Source: Trichopria drosophilae
Lineage: Eukaryota > Arthropoda > Insecta > Hymenoptera > Diapriidae
Length of the DNA stretch: 64,000 nucleotides
NCBI GenBank assembly: GCA_030407085.1
Contig: CM059584.1
Span: 58,915,501 to 58,979,500 of the forward strand
Direction of reading: 5' to 3'
The notes under the pieces were generated by a model. The model was given only the letters and a program-made list of their open reading frames with translations, made no database searches and was not told the origin of the DNA. This document shows, piece after piece, positions 20,116 through 30,137 of the stretch. Numbering within the stretch: position 1 is the stretch's first letter; each line of letters starts with the position of its first letter. Both the position numbers and the translations under genes were made by a program.

Positions 20116-22228
20116 GTATTGCCGAAATTCCCCCGTGATATTTTGTTCCAGATGCCGAACACACGGGATTTTATCCCGGGACTGCCCCTGTGCCGGACAA
20201 CCCAAACGAAACAATACGCCAATCAACAATCGCAACACTCGGGACACCAACGGAGTAGCCATTGAGATGCCTCAAAGGACCGCTATTCTCCCACCGGATC
20301 TCGCTACCAGTACGGCCCCCGCTTTAACCGATGACCGACCTCAGCGGCCAGTGAACATGGGCGGACGCATCTGGAACGCCTTATTAGATACAGGGGCAAT
20401 GATCTCCTACGTCAGTGCTACAGTAGCCGATTGGTGCCAACAAACCGGAGAAACCATCACCCCCAGCACTACCGTCGCCCGTCTTGCGGACGGTAGGGGA
20501 ATACAGCTCGATGGGCATCTAGATACCACGATCCAAGTCGGTAAGATAAGACTCAAACATCGATTTTTTATACTACCTGGTATGCAACAGCATGTGCTGA
20601 TCGGAATGGATCTAATGAATGTATTGGGTATGACACTCCAATTACCTACCGAACCTTCCCTCGACGTCGCTAGCGTCGATAGTCTACAAAATTTTCTCGA
20701 CCGAGAGCTACCTCTATTCGAGACTGTGCAAGGTCCCACCTCATTAGCAACACATACCTTTCGAGTCAAGCCAGGCATCGAGCCTATCAAACAACGGTAC
20801 CGACCAAGGAATCCCGCCATGCAGAAGGTCATCGATGACGCTATCGCCGAGATGGAAGCAGCGGGCGTGATCGAACCCTCCACCAGCTCTTGGAGTTCTC
20901 CAGTCGTACTGGTTAAAAAAAAGTCCGGCAACTGGAGATTCTGTATAGATTTCCGCAAGGTAAACGAGGTAACCGAAAAAGATGCTTACCCCTTACCTCA
21001 AATCCAGGCCACCTTAGACAAGCTACGGGGGGCACACTACTTCTCCTCCCTCGATCTTAAGGAAGGGTACTGGCAGGTACCACTCACCGCATCTAGTCGA
21101 CCAGTGACAGCTTTCACCGTACCGGGTCGCGGCCTGATGCAATTTAAGGTTATGCCCTTTGGGCTTCACTCCGCTCCTGCCACCTTTCAGCGACTTTTGG
21201 ACACCGTGCTTGGTGAAGATATGGAACCGCACGTCTTCTGTTACCTTGATGACATCATCGTCGCCAGCAAAACCATGGAAGACCACATTCGTCACCTCAC
21301 CGAGGTATTCCATCGGCTACGCTCCGCTCAACTCCGATTGAATCCCGACAAATGCCAGTTTGGGCGAAAATCACTCAAATACCTAGGGCACATCGTCAAT
21401 GAAAACGGAGTAAGTACCGACCCCGAGAAAACTAGTGCCGTCTCTAACATGCTTCCGCCGCGCAACGTTCGAGAGGTACGTCAATTCCTCGGATTAGCTT
21501 CTTGGTATCGACGATTTAATCCTCACTTTTCCGATGTCGCCCGTCCATTAACCAAATTACTCCGTAAACAAGTTCCCTGGATATGGAATTCCGATACTGA
21601 AAATTCCTTCCAAACACTCAAGCAAAGGCTCACTGAATCTCCTGTTCTAGCCTGTCCGGACTTCACGAAGATGTTCACTGTGCAAACCGATGCGTCCAAC
21701 GACGGCCTCGGGAGCGTACTAACCCAGCAACATCCTGAAGGAGAACGTGTCATCGCATATGCTTCTCGCACTCTCCAAGGCGCCGAATTCCACTACAGTG
21801 CGACAGAGAAGGAATGTCTCGCAGTCGTCTGGGCCGTGCGAAAGATGCGACCATACCTGGAGGGGTATCATTTCCGGATCGTCACCGATCACCAAGCCCT
21901 AAAATGGCTGGATCATGTGGACAATCCCTCCGGACGATTAAGGCACTGGGCGCTCGAACTACAACAATACGACTATGAGATCCAGTACCGTAAAGGGAAG
22001 CTCAATCTTGTGGCCGATGCTCTTTCCCGACCAATCTGCACTATTCGGTCCGACCCCCCATCATGGATCCAGCGGCTGAAGGCAACCCTTCGTGACTCCC
22101 CGACGAGCTTCCAGACTATCAAGAAGAAGGAGGCCAGGTTTACCGATACTTACCAAATACGGTCAATAAAGAAGATCCACATGGATGGAAACGGTGTGTG
22201 GCAGAAATCGACCGACCAGCCATACTGA
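19970..22228 (+). CDS. Gypsy-1 nucleocapsid-protease-reverse transcriptase-RNase H frame
   Basis: A 752-codon open frame overlapping gag by about 146 bp in the +1 frame. In order it has a CCHC knuckle (CWRCGQTGHTRKYC) and a second, degenerate knuckle with isoleucine at the histidine position. The aspartic protease motif LLDTGA is near residue 141. Reverse transcriptase follows from about residue 290, with the active site YLDD at 21242-21253 intact. RNase H has FTVQTDASNDG and ends with the linker VADALSR. Translation probably reaches it by frameshift from gag; the ATG at 19970 is only the first in the frame. It ends at 22228, after a frame change into the integrase frame that starts upstream of that stop. 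Confidence 0.9.
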   Translation: MASGTTSWQRTRSPHEQKRQPSHLLAVGQQTAKSAAICWRCGQTGHTRKYCRNSPVIFCSRCRTHGILSRDCPCAGQPKRNNTPINNRNTRDTNGVAIEMPQRTAILPPDLATSTAPALTDDRPQRPVNMGGRIWNALLDTGAMISYVSATVADWCQQTGETITPSTTVARLADGRGIQLDGHLDTTIQVGKIRLKHRFFILPGMQQHVLIGMDLMNVLGMTLQLPTEPSLDVASVDSLQNFLDRELPLFETVQGPTSLATHTFRVKPGIEPIKQRYRPRNPAMQKVIDDAIAEMEAAGVIEPSTSSWSSPVVLVKKKSGNWRFCIDFRKVNEVTEKDAYPLPQIQATLDKLRGAHYFSSLDLKEGYWQVPLTASSRPVTAFTVPGRGLMQFKVMPFGLHSAPATFQRLLDTVLGEDMEPHVFCYLDDIIVASKTMEDHIRHLTEVFHRLRSAQLRLNPDKCQFGRKSLKYLGHIVNENGVSTDPEKTSAVSNMLPPRNVREVRQFLGLASWYRRFNPHFSDVARPLTKLLRKQVPWIWNSDTENSFQTLKQRLTESPVLACPDFTKMFTVQTDASNDGLGSVLTQQHPEGERVIAYASRTLQGAEFHYSATEKECLAVVWAVRKMRPYLEGYHFRIVTDHQALKWLDHVDNPSGRLRHWALELQQYDYEIQYRKGKLNLVADALSRPICTIRSDPPSWIQRLKATLRDSPTSFQTIKKKEARFTDTYQIRSIKKIHMDGNGVWQKSTDQPY

Positions 22229-23370
22229 GGCAATACCACGATTCTCCCACCGCTGGCCATTTTGGTATCGCCAAAACACTCCGCCGAGTCCTGGATCATT
22301 ACTACTGGCCCGGACTCGCTCGAGACACCGCTCGCTATGTCCGTTCCTGCAAGAAATGCCAAACCTATAAGGCTTCACAGCAAGCACGAGCCGGTACACT
22401 TCATTTTACCGAGGTCTCCGAACCGTGGCAGCAGGTGTCCTCCGATCTTATCGGCCCTTTTCCTCGGTCCAGTAAAGGAAAAACCTGGCTACTCACCTAC
22501 CAGGATAGATTCTCCAAGTGGCTCGAGATCCAACCGCTCGCCCGAGCCACAGGCCCGGCCGTTGCCGATTGTATACGAGGTTTCTTTTTGCGACACGGCG
22601 CACCCCGACCAACCACCACCGACCACCAAGGCGCATCACGGACAATGGTAAGCCCTACATTAGTCAAGAATTTGACCGTATGTTACAGTAGAGCCAGGTA
22701 GAACACCAGTGGACACCGCCATACACCCCTCAGTGCAATACGGTAAAACGCACTAACCGGGTAATAAAGACCATGATCGCCCAGTACGTCGGGAGGACAC
22801 ACCGCCGCTGGGACGAGAAGTTAGCAGAATTGCAGCTCGCGTACAATACTGCAGTGCACGAGGCAACCGGCTATACGCCCGCTTTTCTGAATACCGGCCG
22901 AGAGTTCCGCATTCCCGGATGGAAAATTGTTGACCATCTTACCGACCGAGCCACACTCCGGGAACGGTTAGACCAGCTCAACGAGAGTATTCAACTAGCA
23001 CGCAATAATCTATCTCACGCATTCCTACGGCAGGAAAAGTATTATAATCTAAGGCATTATGACTGCCAACCCCATATTGGGGACAAGGTATGGAAACGCA
23101 CTCATTATCTCTCCAACAAGGGAAACTTTACCGCGGCGAAACGATCCCCCCGCTACACCGGACCGTATTGGGTAATCCGACATCCATCACCAGTCATTGT
23201 TGACCTACGTGACGAACACGACCACGTGATAACAAATATCCACGTCCGAAAGTTAAAACCAGATTCGGCGGACCAATCAGAAGAGGTAGAGGAGGAGCCG
23301 GTCCGTGCAGATACGCCTATAAATGACGCTGTGGTAATCCAGGCCGGTCATTCCGCAGCTAAACTCCGTA
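22198..23370 (+). pseudogene. Gypsy-1 integrase (frameshifted)
   Basis: The zinc-binding part (HDSPTAGHFGIAKTL, CKKCQTYK) and the core with the first aspartate (SSDLIGPFP) read from 22198. Between about 22600 and 22640 the frame changes, so the second aspartate region lies in another frame. The core resumes in the frame of 22773-23990, whose upstream extension starts near 22697. At 22746-22748 the codon is AAA (lysine) where Ty3/Gypsy integrases carry the catalytic glutamate. The C-terminal part (RREKYYNLRHYDCQPHIGDK-like, about 23020-23090) looks normal for the family. With the frameshift and the lost acidic residue, this copy should be inactive. Confidence 0.85.
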
Positions 23371-24060
23371 ATGTACGGGTTCGAGGATATGTGGGAAAAG
23401 ACGCAGGAAGACGCCGAACTCCGGGCCCTGGAGGACGTCTTCACCCGGAAGCCAACCCGGCCCCAGCGCATACCGACCACGGCACCGGGTCGTCCTCGTA
23501 CGGAAAAGACGCCACTGACGGTCGCCAACACAACGGGTCACCTCTCCAATCCCGGCAAGAGGGATGCATACGGCGACGAGCTGGACGCCTTGGAAGCCCT
23601 CCTGGAAAAGACTCCTCCACATCCAGAGCCTGCTCCAGTGGCCGTTCTCGCTACCATCACCCAACAGCCGCCACTCCCGGACGACGAACCCATGATCGTC
23701 TGGAAACGACCGAAGCCTCCGAAGCCGACCCTTGTGCTGCCATCCCCGACAAAGGAACGCCCAACCATAAGTTCCATCATAGCGGTCAACATCCCGCTAC
23801 CTACACGACCGCAGCTAAACGAGGTACCCACTACCGGGATGGCGATCACTCCAACGGAAATCACACCCGAGGTACTCGCCGATGGATCTCAACGACTCAC
23901 CCTCGGGCCGCACCAAATAAACGTTCCCCTCTCGGCGATCCAGCGAAGACGATACCAACGGTACACTCCGGAAGGCCGATTTTTATTTAACTGGACCCGC
24001 GCCGGCGTTTTTCTGGGCCACCAGTTCGTCCCGAAGAAAAAGGATCCCGAGCCTTTGTAA
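23371..24060 (+). CDS. Gypsy-1 third frame, 229 residues, unknown function
   Basis: An open frame from ATG at 23371 to a stop at 24060, just before the 3' untranslated stretch and polypurine tract. It overlaps the C-terminal extension of the integrase frame by about 620 bp in a different phase. It is proline-rich, with clusters of charged residues, and ends in a more ordered-looking tail (TPEGRFLFNWTRAGVFLGH). There is no signal peptide, furin site or membrane segment, so it is not an envelope. It could be an element-specific accessory protein, or the C-terminal end of pol moved out of phase by an indel. I do not recognise its family. Confidence 0.6.
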   Translation: MYGFEDMWEKTQEDAELRALEDVFTRKPTRPQRIPTTAPGRPRTEKTPLTVANTTGHLSNPGKRDAYGDELDALEALLEKTPPHPEPAPVAVLATITQQPPLPDDEPMIVWKRPKPPKPTLVLPSPTKERPTISSIIAVNIPLPTRPQLNEVPTTGMAITPTEITPEVLADGSQRLTLGPHQINVPLSAIQRRRYQRYTPEGRFLFNWTRAGVFLGHQFVPKKKDPEPL

Positions 24061-24278
24061 TTTATTAATAATTTAAGTTGATAAATAATAGCAGATCATT
24101 TATTTTGCGTGGGCATTGAGGCCTGAGACGCGTACCGAGAGGACCAGTCTTTTGTTTTTTTTTTCTTTTTTCTGCCTTAGTAGGCTTTCTGTTGAGAAAA
24201 ATTATAGTTTATACAGTTATTTGGCGCCTTTATTGTTTTCATATCCTTCATTTCACTACCCCCGAAATAAGAGGGGGG
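24061..24278 (+). promoter_or_regulatory. Gypsy-1 3' untranslated region and polypurine tract
   Basis: A 218-bp non-coding stretch ends in AAGAGGGGGG at 24269-24278, directly before the 3' LTR. This is the expected site of plus-strand priming. Confidence 0.8.
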
Positions 24279-25008
24279 TGAAACATGCGTTCTAGATGAG
24301 TAAGATTCCGCGCGCTACGCCTGCCGAATAGGCAACCCGTCCGATTGCGCACACGACGATGGCGGGACCCGAGGTCTCTAGTGGGGCATCCCACTTAGGT
24401 GTCACGCGACGCGCGCACGCTTGCGGGTGGGGGCCACGACTCCCACCACCACGCGAACTTGTATAAAGTCGACCGCGATACACCAGAACGGCAGAGTCGG
24501 CGCCCGGCTGTGATCTGCAGGGCTCCGGCCACCTCCGTGTTCCCGCTCGGCTATATCGCAGAGCTTCAATCCGCACCTGCATCTCCTGTTGTTCCCGCTC
24601 GGCTATATCGCAGGCAACCTCCGTATTTCCGCTCGGCTATATCGCAGAGCCCCCTCCATCCTTCCGCTCGGCTATATTGCAGAGCACCCGCCATATTTCC
24701 GCTCGGCTATATTGCAGAGCCCCCTCCATCCTAACGCTCGGCTATATCGCAGAGCTCACCTTCACTAGCCTCCGAAATTACCGTATTCCCAGTTGTATGC
24801 GGTACGGGATATTTAAGCGCTAAACTAGGTCTATTTTACGTTTTCTCGGCCCAACAGGGCTCGTTACTTTCCAATGCTGTGTATAGAATTAAGTAAGTGT
24901 TCATTCCCTTCCACTATACAATTGCAAATCCTCCGATAGCTTCATTTTCGCCCACGTTATGACCTTGGCATACCGAGCTAATCCGGCAGCGAAAAAGCTC
25001 TCGTTGCA
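24279..25008 (+). repeat. Gypsy-1 3' LTR (730 bp)
   Basis: It starts TGAAACATGCG and ends TCTCGTTGCA, followed by the target duplication GGCG. It is closely similar to the 5' LTR but has six rather than seven copies of the internal repeat (24544-24755). It also lacks the 32-bp segment that contains AATAAA; the junction is near 24896. No other AATAAA is visible in this copy. Confidence 0.93.
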
Positions 25009-25129
25009 GGCGAAACATCTTCTCAATGTCAGCTGTTAAAACAAACCGATATTGGCGCCACCTTAGAAGAATCGCGGGAAGGTCGACTTGTAATTTTGGC
25101 CCGATATGCAGACATTCATTTAGACTAGT
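25009..25129 (-). pseudogene. BEL-2 reverse transcriptase, N-terminal piece
   Basis: The minus strand reads [17 protein letters not shown] and then [11 protein letters not shown], the beginning of BEL/Pao reverse transcriptase. It joins in frame to the piece at 18128 once Gypsy-1 and one copy of GGCG are ignored. On its 5' side it abuts LTR sequence at 25130 directly, so gag, protease and the first part of pol have been deleted. Confidence 0.85.
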
Positions 25130-25339
25130 CGCAGAACAGACGCGTACAACGCATATGTATGCTCGAGGCGAGTTACAGAAAAGGACTGACGCTGGCGCGT
25201 TCGGAAATCGTTAGGAACGAAGCGAGAACGTTGCCCAATATAGAGGGCAGTACTAGCGCATCCAGTTCGAGAATTTTCGAGTGGTAAAGCTAGTGAGCAA
25301 TAATGCCCGCGCCAACTATGTATATTCAAATTCGTAACA
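25130..25339 (-). repeat. BEL-2 5' LTR remnant
   Basis: 210 bp nearly identical to 15105-15303 of the 3' LTR, ending at the same TGTTACG terminus (minus strand). The inner half of the LTR is missing because of the same deletion that removed gag. Confidence 0.85.
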
Positions 25340-25886
25340 GTAATTTTAATTGGAATAGGTAACGAAGAGCCGCGATAACGTATTCTATGGAGGGTGTAAT
25401 GTACTTTGCTACTGATTGAGGAAATGTGTCGGTTCCAGGTTAAGTTAGAATACATGTAGACACCCAAATTTTTTACCTCGCTAACAAATGGTATTGCCCG
25501 ACCATTCAGGTCAAGTGATGGCAGTGACATTGACTCTAGAAAAGTAAGATTGTGCCGAGAGCCGAATATAATGGCCTTAGTTTTTTCCTTACTAAGGACA
25601 AGCCCGCACTATTCAGTCCATGAGTGGAAAGATTTGATATCATTGTTCAATTTGTCGATGGTTTGACTAATAAGACTCACAGAGGGGTGGACAAATTGCT
25701 ATCATCAGCGAATACTAATGCAGTATTACGACAATGGTGGAGTGTAGAGAATGTACTATTGAAAACGATGATATAGGTCCAAGACGAGGTGAACAGTTGC
25801 TGAGCAAAAGTTCCATCAAGTCCCTTGATGGTCTGTGAACGACCCGTAAGATAGGAAAAAATCCTAAATATGTGCTGGATTAACAA
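25340..25886 (-). pseudogene. LINE-1 reverse transcriptase, middle piece
   Basis: Minus-strand remnant with the catalytic motif FADDS (near 25700), preceded by a hydrophobic stretch, and followed by LGVYMYSNLTWNRHI and a helical stretch ending LPIPIKIT at the BEL-2 junction. The reading is broken by stops and frame changes. Clade not settled; the pattern fits CR1/I/Jockey-type LINEs. Confidence 0.8.
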
Positions 25887-25901
25887 TAGGTCGAGTATCA
25901 C

Positions 25902-27839
25902 AAAAAAAAAAAAAAAAAACTGTTCCTGTGTATATCTTCTGAAGGAAGACATACCCCTCCGTTCCTCTTTCGGTATACCAGAGGTTATTGCTGTGCATAT
26001 TGTTTAGTTGCTAGTCTTACATTTCTTCTCAAGCCGACATGAGTGGAAATTTTTGAGTTTTTGAAAATGGTTTGTGTCTTAGGGACCTACAGTTTATAAA
26101 GTGGAATCCGAACCACTTGTTATTGCTAATACTGGTTGTTGCTTATTGAAAGTTAAAAATTAAAACAAAAATTTCGGATTGATACTTAATCTTGTCTAGT
26201 TTTTACTGTTCGACTTCGTAATCAGTTCTGCTTTTGGCTCTTTCTTTGAGTCTTTCTCTTATCTTGCATGTTTTGCTACTGGACTTGTGTCCATTTGGTA
26301 GCTTTGCTTTGGTGCAGTTAATGCATCTTTCTTTTCCTTGACATTCCTTTGTTAGGTGTCCTATTTCTCCACATTTCCTACAGACTGCCTCTTTGTTCTT
26401 GCAGAACTTCGAGATGTGTCCATATCTTTGGCATTTGTAGCATTGCGTGACTAGGACAAAATCGCTGATCTTACAGCTACTCCATCCTACCAGCAGTCTT
26501 TGGTGTGCTTTTAGTCTGATTCTTAGTTCTGGTGAGACTTCTATTATCCAGTTGGAATCTTCTCTATTTCTGTTGGGTATCGCAAAAAGTATTTTAATGT
26601 CCTCCGGTTGGGTAACATCAACCTTCTCGAGGAGTTTTTGTTCGATTTCCGTCTTGGTGGTATCTTTGGGGACATCATAAATTATCATTTTCGGTCTTTT
26701 TTTCGGTTATATATTTGATAACCAGACTGGATTTCTTTAGTTTCTTGTTTTCTGTCATCTCAGCAATGTCAGCTTTGCTCGAGAGCTCGACTGCAATGCC
26801 TGGATTTCCAGGTTTGTGGATCCCATTGATATTGATCCCCAGCTTTTGGGGAGTTATCTTTTTTAATTTCCTTTTCATATCCTTTCTGGATTGGTATACA
26901 TTGGGTTTAATAACCACAATTTGCTTTTGTTTATTTAGAGAGTTGTTTACCGCTTAAGCATACGTCCCTCTTTTCTCAGGTTCTGCTGTCTGAGTTTCTG
27001 CTTCTTTGGTCATTTTTTCCTTTTCATTGAGATAAAACTCTCTGAAAAAGCTCAGTTGTTTTCTTAGACCTTCTGTCATAGCTGCATTTTCATTATACGA
27101 ATGTGACAAATATTCACAGACTTCTTTTGGGATTTCATCAACGGTGATGATGGAGTCATATTCATCTGATCTGATTTTCCACCATTTGTTTATTTCGTCA
27201 GATCTGTTGGCAAATCTGTCTTCAGAAATCTATTTTATCCATTGGTCCTCAGTTGGCAGTGACTCTTCTGAGTCTGTCGTTTCTGTTTCATTTTCATTTT
27301 CGTTTTCTTTTTCTGGCTCTGCTTCAGAAAAGTTTTCCATATTTCCAATGTCCATTGCTTCTACCTCCTCTCCATGGGATTCGGTGTCAATATTGCATTG
27401 ACTTTCTGGTTCTGGTTCCGAGGTCTTCACTCTTTTTTCTAGCTCTCTCTTTTTGGATCTTAGAGTATAAGCTTTTCTTTTAAGTGCCTCGTGTTCTTCG
27501 TCATCATGCTCTTCTTTTAGCCCCTTTTTATTTTCCAAAATTTTAGCTCTTATATTGGCAATCTTGGCTTCTACACTTCGGTGCTCCTCCCCAGAACCTG
27601 TAGGAGCGGCACGAGCCACCGGGTCTTTCTCCCGTAAGGAACTCGTGGTGGAACCACTCGACGAGTCGAGGTCCACCTGTGGTAAACATTTTACTTTAGT
27701 GTATCTTTCCATGTTTGTTTATATATTGTTGCTGGTTACATTTCGTTTGTTCTCCCCGTCAGTCTCCTATGAGCGGTCGCCGACAGATCATTAAACGTAA
27801 GCCCCCCGGCCACGTCAAGGCAGTAACAACTTCGGGGGG
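25902..27839 (-). mobile_element. ORF1-only LINE insertion with 15-bp target duplication
   Basis: A 1938-bp insertion in LINE-1, flanked by TAGGTCGAGTATCAC at 25887-25901 and 27840-27854. In the minus-strand sense it has a GC-rich leader (27839-27713), an ORF1 region, a 300-bp 3' untranslated part and a terminal run of 18 T. There is no ORF2, so it must have been copied by the machinery of another LINE. This resembles the half-LINE arrangement known from mammalian HAL1. Confidence 0.75.
26203..27712 (-). pseudogene. LINE ORF1 protein with three CCHC knuckles (broken)
   Basis: Nucleic-acid-binding gag-like protein of a non-LTR element. The N-terminal part (27712-27230, 160 residues) is acidic and low in complexity, with a glutamate-rich end. 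After in-frame stops, the middle and C-terminal parts read from 26917-26675 and 26688-26203. The latter has an RRM-like start (MIIYDVPKDTTKTEIEQ) and three knuckles (CYKCQRYGHISKFC, CRKCGEIGHLTKEC, and a third with CINC), then a basic tail. The stops at about 27230 and 26942 and a frame change near 26680 disable it. This ORF1 type is found in I, R1 and Jockey groups. Confidence 0.8.
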
Positions 27840-27854
27840 TAGGTCGAGTATCAC

Positions 27855-28689
27855 TAGGGGAACGTGGTGAAGCAGTCTTGTTAAGTGGAATGACATAAGA
27901 AAACTTCCATAGTGCCGGATAGTCGCCAATAAATAAGGAACGATTAAATATGGCTGTAAGGGGAACAATAATGCTTGCTGTGATACGTTGTAGGTGGATG
28001 AGTTGTAGTCCATCGGGACTAAGCACTTTGGATCTTGATAGAGAAGATTGAAATGTTCTCAAAACTTCATCTGGATGGATAGTTGGAAACGAAAATTGGG
28101 GTAAATTTTGATTTACCGGCATGCGTAATACATATTGAAGTTGAGATATATTGCAAGATGGGAGTGCAGAGGCTATGACTTTATAATGAAGATTCAATTC
28201 ATCTGGAGAAAAATGCTGTAGCGCGGAGGAAGAAGACGGTGCAGTGAATCCAAATTTACGTAGAAAGGCTCAAATTTTAGATGGGTCAGACTGATCTTGA
28301 AGCGATGAGCACATGTAATTGGTCTTAGCAAGTCGGAGAGCTATTTTAATGGACTTCCTAATAAATCGATATGGTTCATTAAATCATTAGAATGTGACCA
28401 TTTCGCCCTCCGATAAAGTGTATTTCGCTGCTTCATTAAACGCCTAATATCATCGGTAACCCATGGAGCATCTGATGTTTTCAAATGTTTCGTTACATAA
28501 GGAGCATGCTTGTCGATCGCCAGAAATACACTTCGATATAAGCAAGCAAGAAGATCAGCGGGTGTACGATGTGATAGAAGGTGATCCGAATATAACTCAG
28601 GAAGATTACTACGTAATGCCATTTTCACCCAACTTATTGGGAGGATGAAGGGAACCAACGCGAATGCTGGCCCCCGGTGGGTTTGCGGA
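27855..28689 (-). pseudogene. LINE-1 reverse transcriptase, N-terminal piece
   Basis: Minus-strand remnant: a linker with APWVTDDIRRLMKQRNTLYR (about 28430), then reverse transcriptase fingers with SRSKVLSPDGLQLIHL, PLTAIFNRSL and WKFSYVIPLNK. It is interrupted at SDTRP by the ORF1-only insertion. It has several frame changes around 28200-28340. The 5' edge lies near 28640-28689, where LINE-2 was inserted. Confidence 0.8.
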
Positions 28690-28702
28690 AACATCGTAAG
28701 TT

Positions 28703-30137
28703 GGTATTGGATTGGTATTGGTAAGGCTTTCATCAGGTCCGGGGTTAAGACCCCCGAAATCAGCGCACTTGACAATTTGCCTTTGTACGCTATTCCTGAT
28801 GCCATTTCAGGGTTCAGCTGGATAACCAGCCTTATTGCAGAAGTTCAGAATCTGCTGAAGACTTCGCGCCCTGATTTCCTCCTTCGCCAGAAATGGAGAG
28901 TCTGGAATTTCCTACGTGTCTCCATTAGGGCAGGGCATTCACAGAGGAAGTGTGCTGTGGTCTCCTCCATATTTTCGTCGCATTTAGTACACAGCGGGGA
29001 ACTTCTTTTTCCCACCGTATGGCTATGCTTATTCAGGTTCCCATGTCCAGTGAGGATTTCAATGGAAACTCTTATTCTTGTTCTGCCCAGTGTGGTCAGC
29101 TGTTCAGCCCATCTATCAGCCTTCAGTTCACCTGCAAGGCTTTTGGTTGTGCTGCATTTTTTGTCGTTGATCCACTCCTTAACCTGCTGAGCTCTAAGAT
29201 GGCTCGTCAGCCTGTTAAGTCCTTCCTGAAAGGGCATAGCAAACCTCCCGGTCATGTCCAGGAGATTTATTATGCCCGACTTGGCCAAGGAGTCCGCCCT
29301 TTCGTTTCCTTTCCAACCCATGTGTCCGGGGATCCATGTTAGGTTGAGCTTATTACGTATGGCCCTCAATGCCACCTGGCTATCGGAAAATATCCATATC
29401 ATATTACCTGTCACCTCTTTCCTCAAAAGAGTCTCGGCACATTGAAGAATGGCCGCCACCTCCCCCCGGAAGACTGTGTTGAATGTATTGAGCTTAAAGA
29501 AAAAGTTCTCCTTTAGCTTCGGTCCACAGAACCCTGCGCCTACACCTTGACTTGTTTTGGAACCATCAGTATACCAGATGGTTCCATACTTACGTGTTAC
29601 CGGATTTCTTTCCCAGTCCTCTCTGTCCGGGAAAAATATCTTAAAGTTATTTTCCCCCGAGTCGAGGATCCGGATTTTATCCTGTGGTTGATTCCATATG
29701 GTTCTCAGGCTTCCACAAAAGAGTTCATCTAGCCCTTCCAGTCTGCCTGTTAAACTTCCCATGCATTTGAATCTGTTTACGGTTCTCCTCGCTTCGCCTT
29801 TAATAGCAAGGACCGAGGTGGGTAACCCCAACATAGTTCTCATTGCAACTGTGGGTGTACTTTTCCTTACCGATCAGATGCCCCTTAGGAACATACCCTG
29901 TACTCTATTTAGTTTTTGTTGTACATTGGCCTTTTCCACTCTATGCCACCATATCGCTGCCGCGTAGGTGATTCTGGGTGTCACTATGTGCTGGTAAATC
30001 CACTGTTCCAGATGTCCATTCCAGTTCAACTTCCTGTCCAGGATTACTCCAAGATACTTGGTTTCTCCGGTATATGGAATCTGTTTCCCCCCTATCACCA
30101 TTTCTCTGAGTTTTTTGATCTCAACTCAACTTTTTGG
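28703..30137 (-). mobile_element. LINE-2, 5'-truncated copy with 13-bp target duplication
   Basis: A 1435-bp insertion flanked by AACATCGTAAGTT at 28690-28702 and 30138-30150. Its 3' tail (minus strand) is a simple repeat, ACCAATACCAATCCAATACC. It holds the reverse transcriptase C-terminus and an RNase H. Truncation at the 5' end is typical of target-primed reverse transcription. Confidence 0.82.
28845..30101 (-). pseudogene. LINE-2 reverse transcriptase end, RNase H and C-terminal zinc motif
   Basis: The segment 30101-29874 encodes the reverse transcriptase thumb side (TKYLGVILDRKLNWNGHL). After a frame change, a 332-residue frame (29843-28845) has an RNase H with all four acidic positions: WYTDGSK, FRGEVAAI, IFSDSQVAL and GNERADSLAK. 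It ends with a CxxC...H...C motif (CTKCDENMEE, AHFLCEC). RNase H plus this zinc motif at the C-terminus fits the I/R1/LOA group of LINEs. Only the frame change and the missing 5' end are evident defects. Confidence 0.85.
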
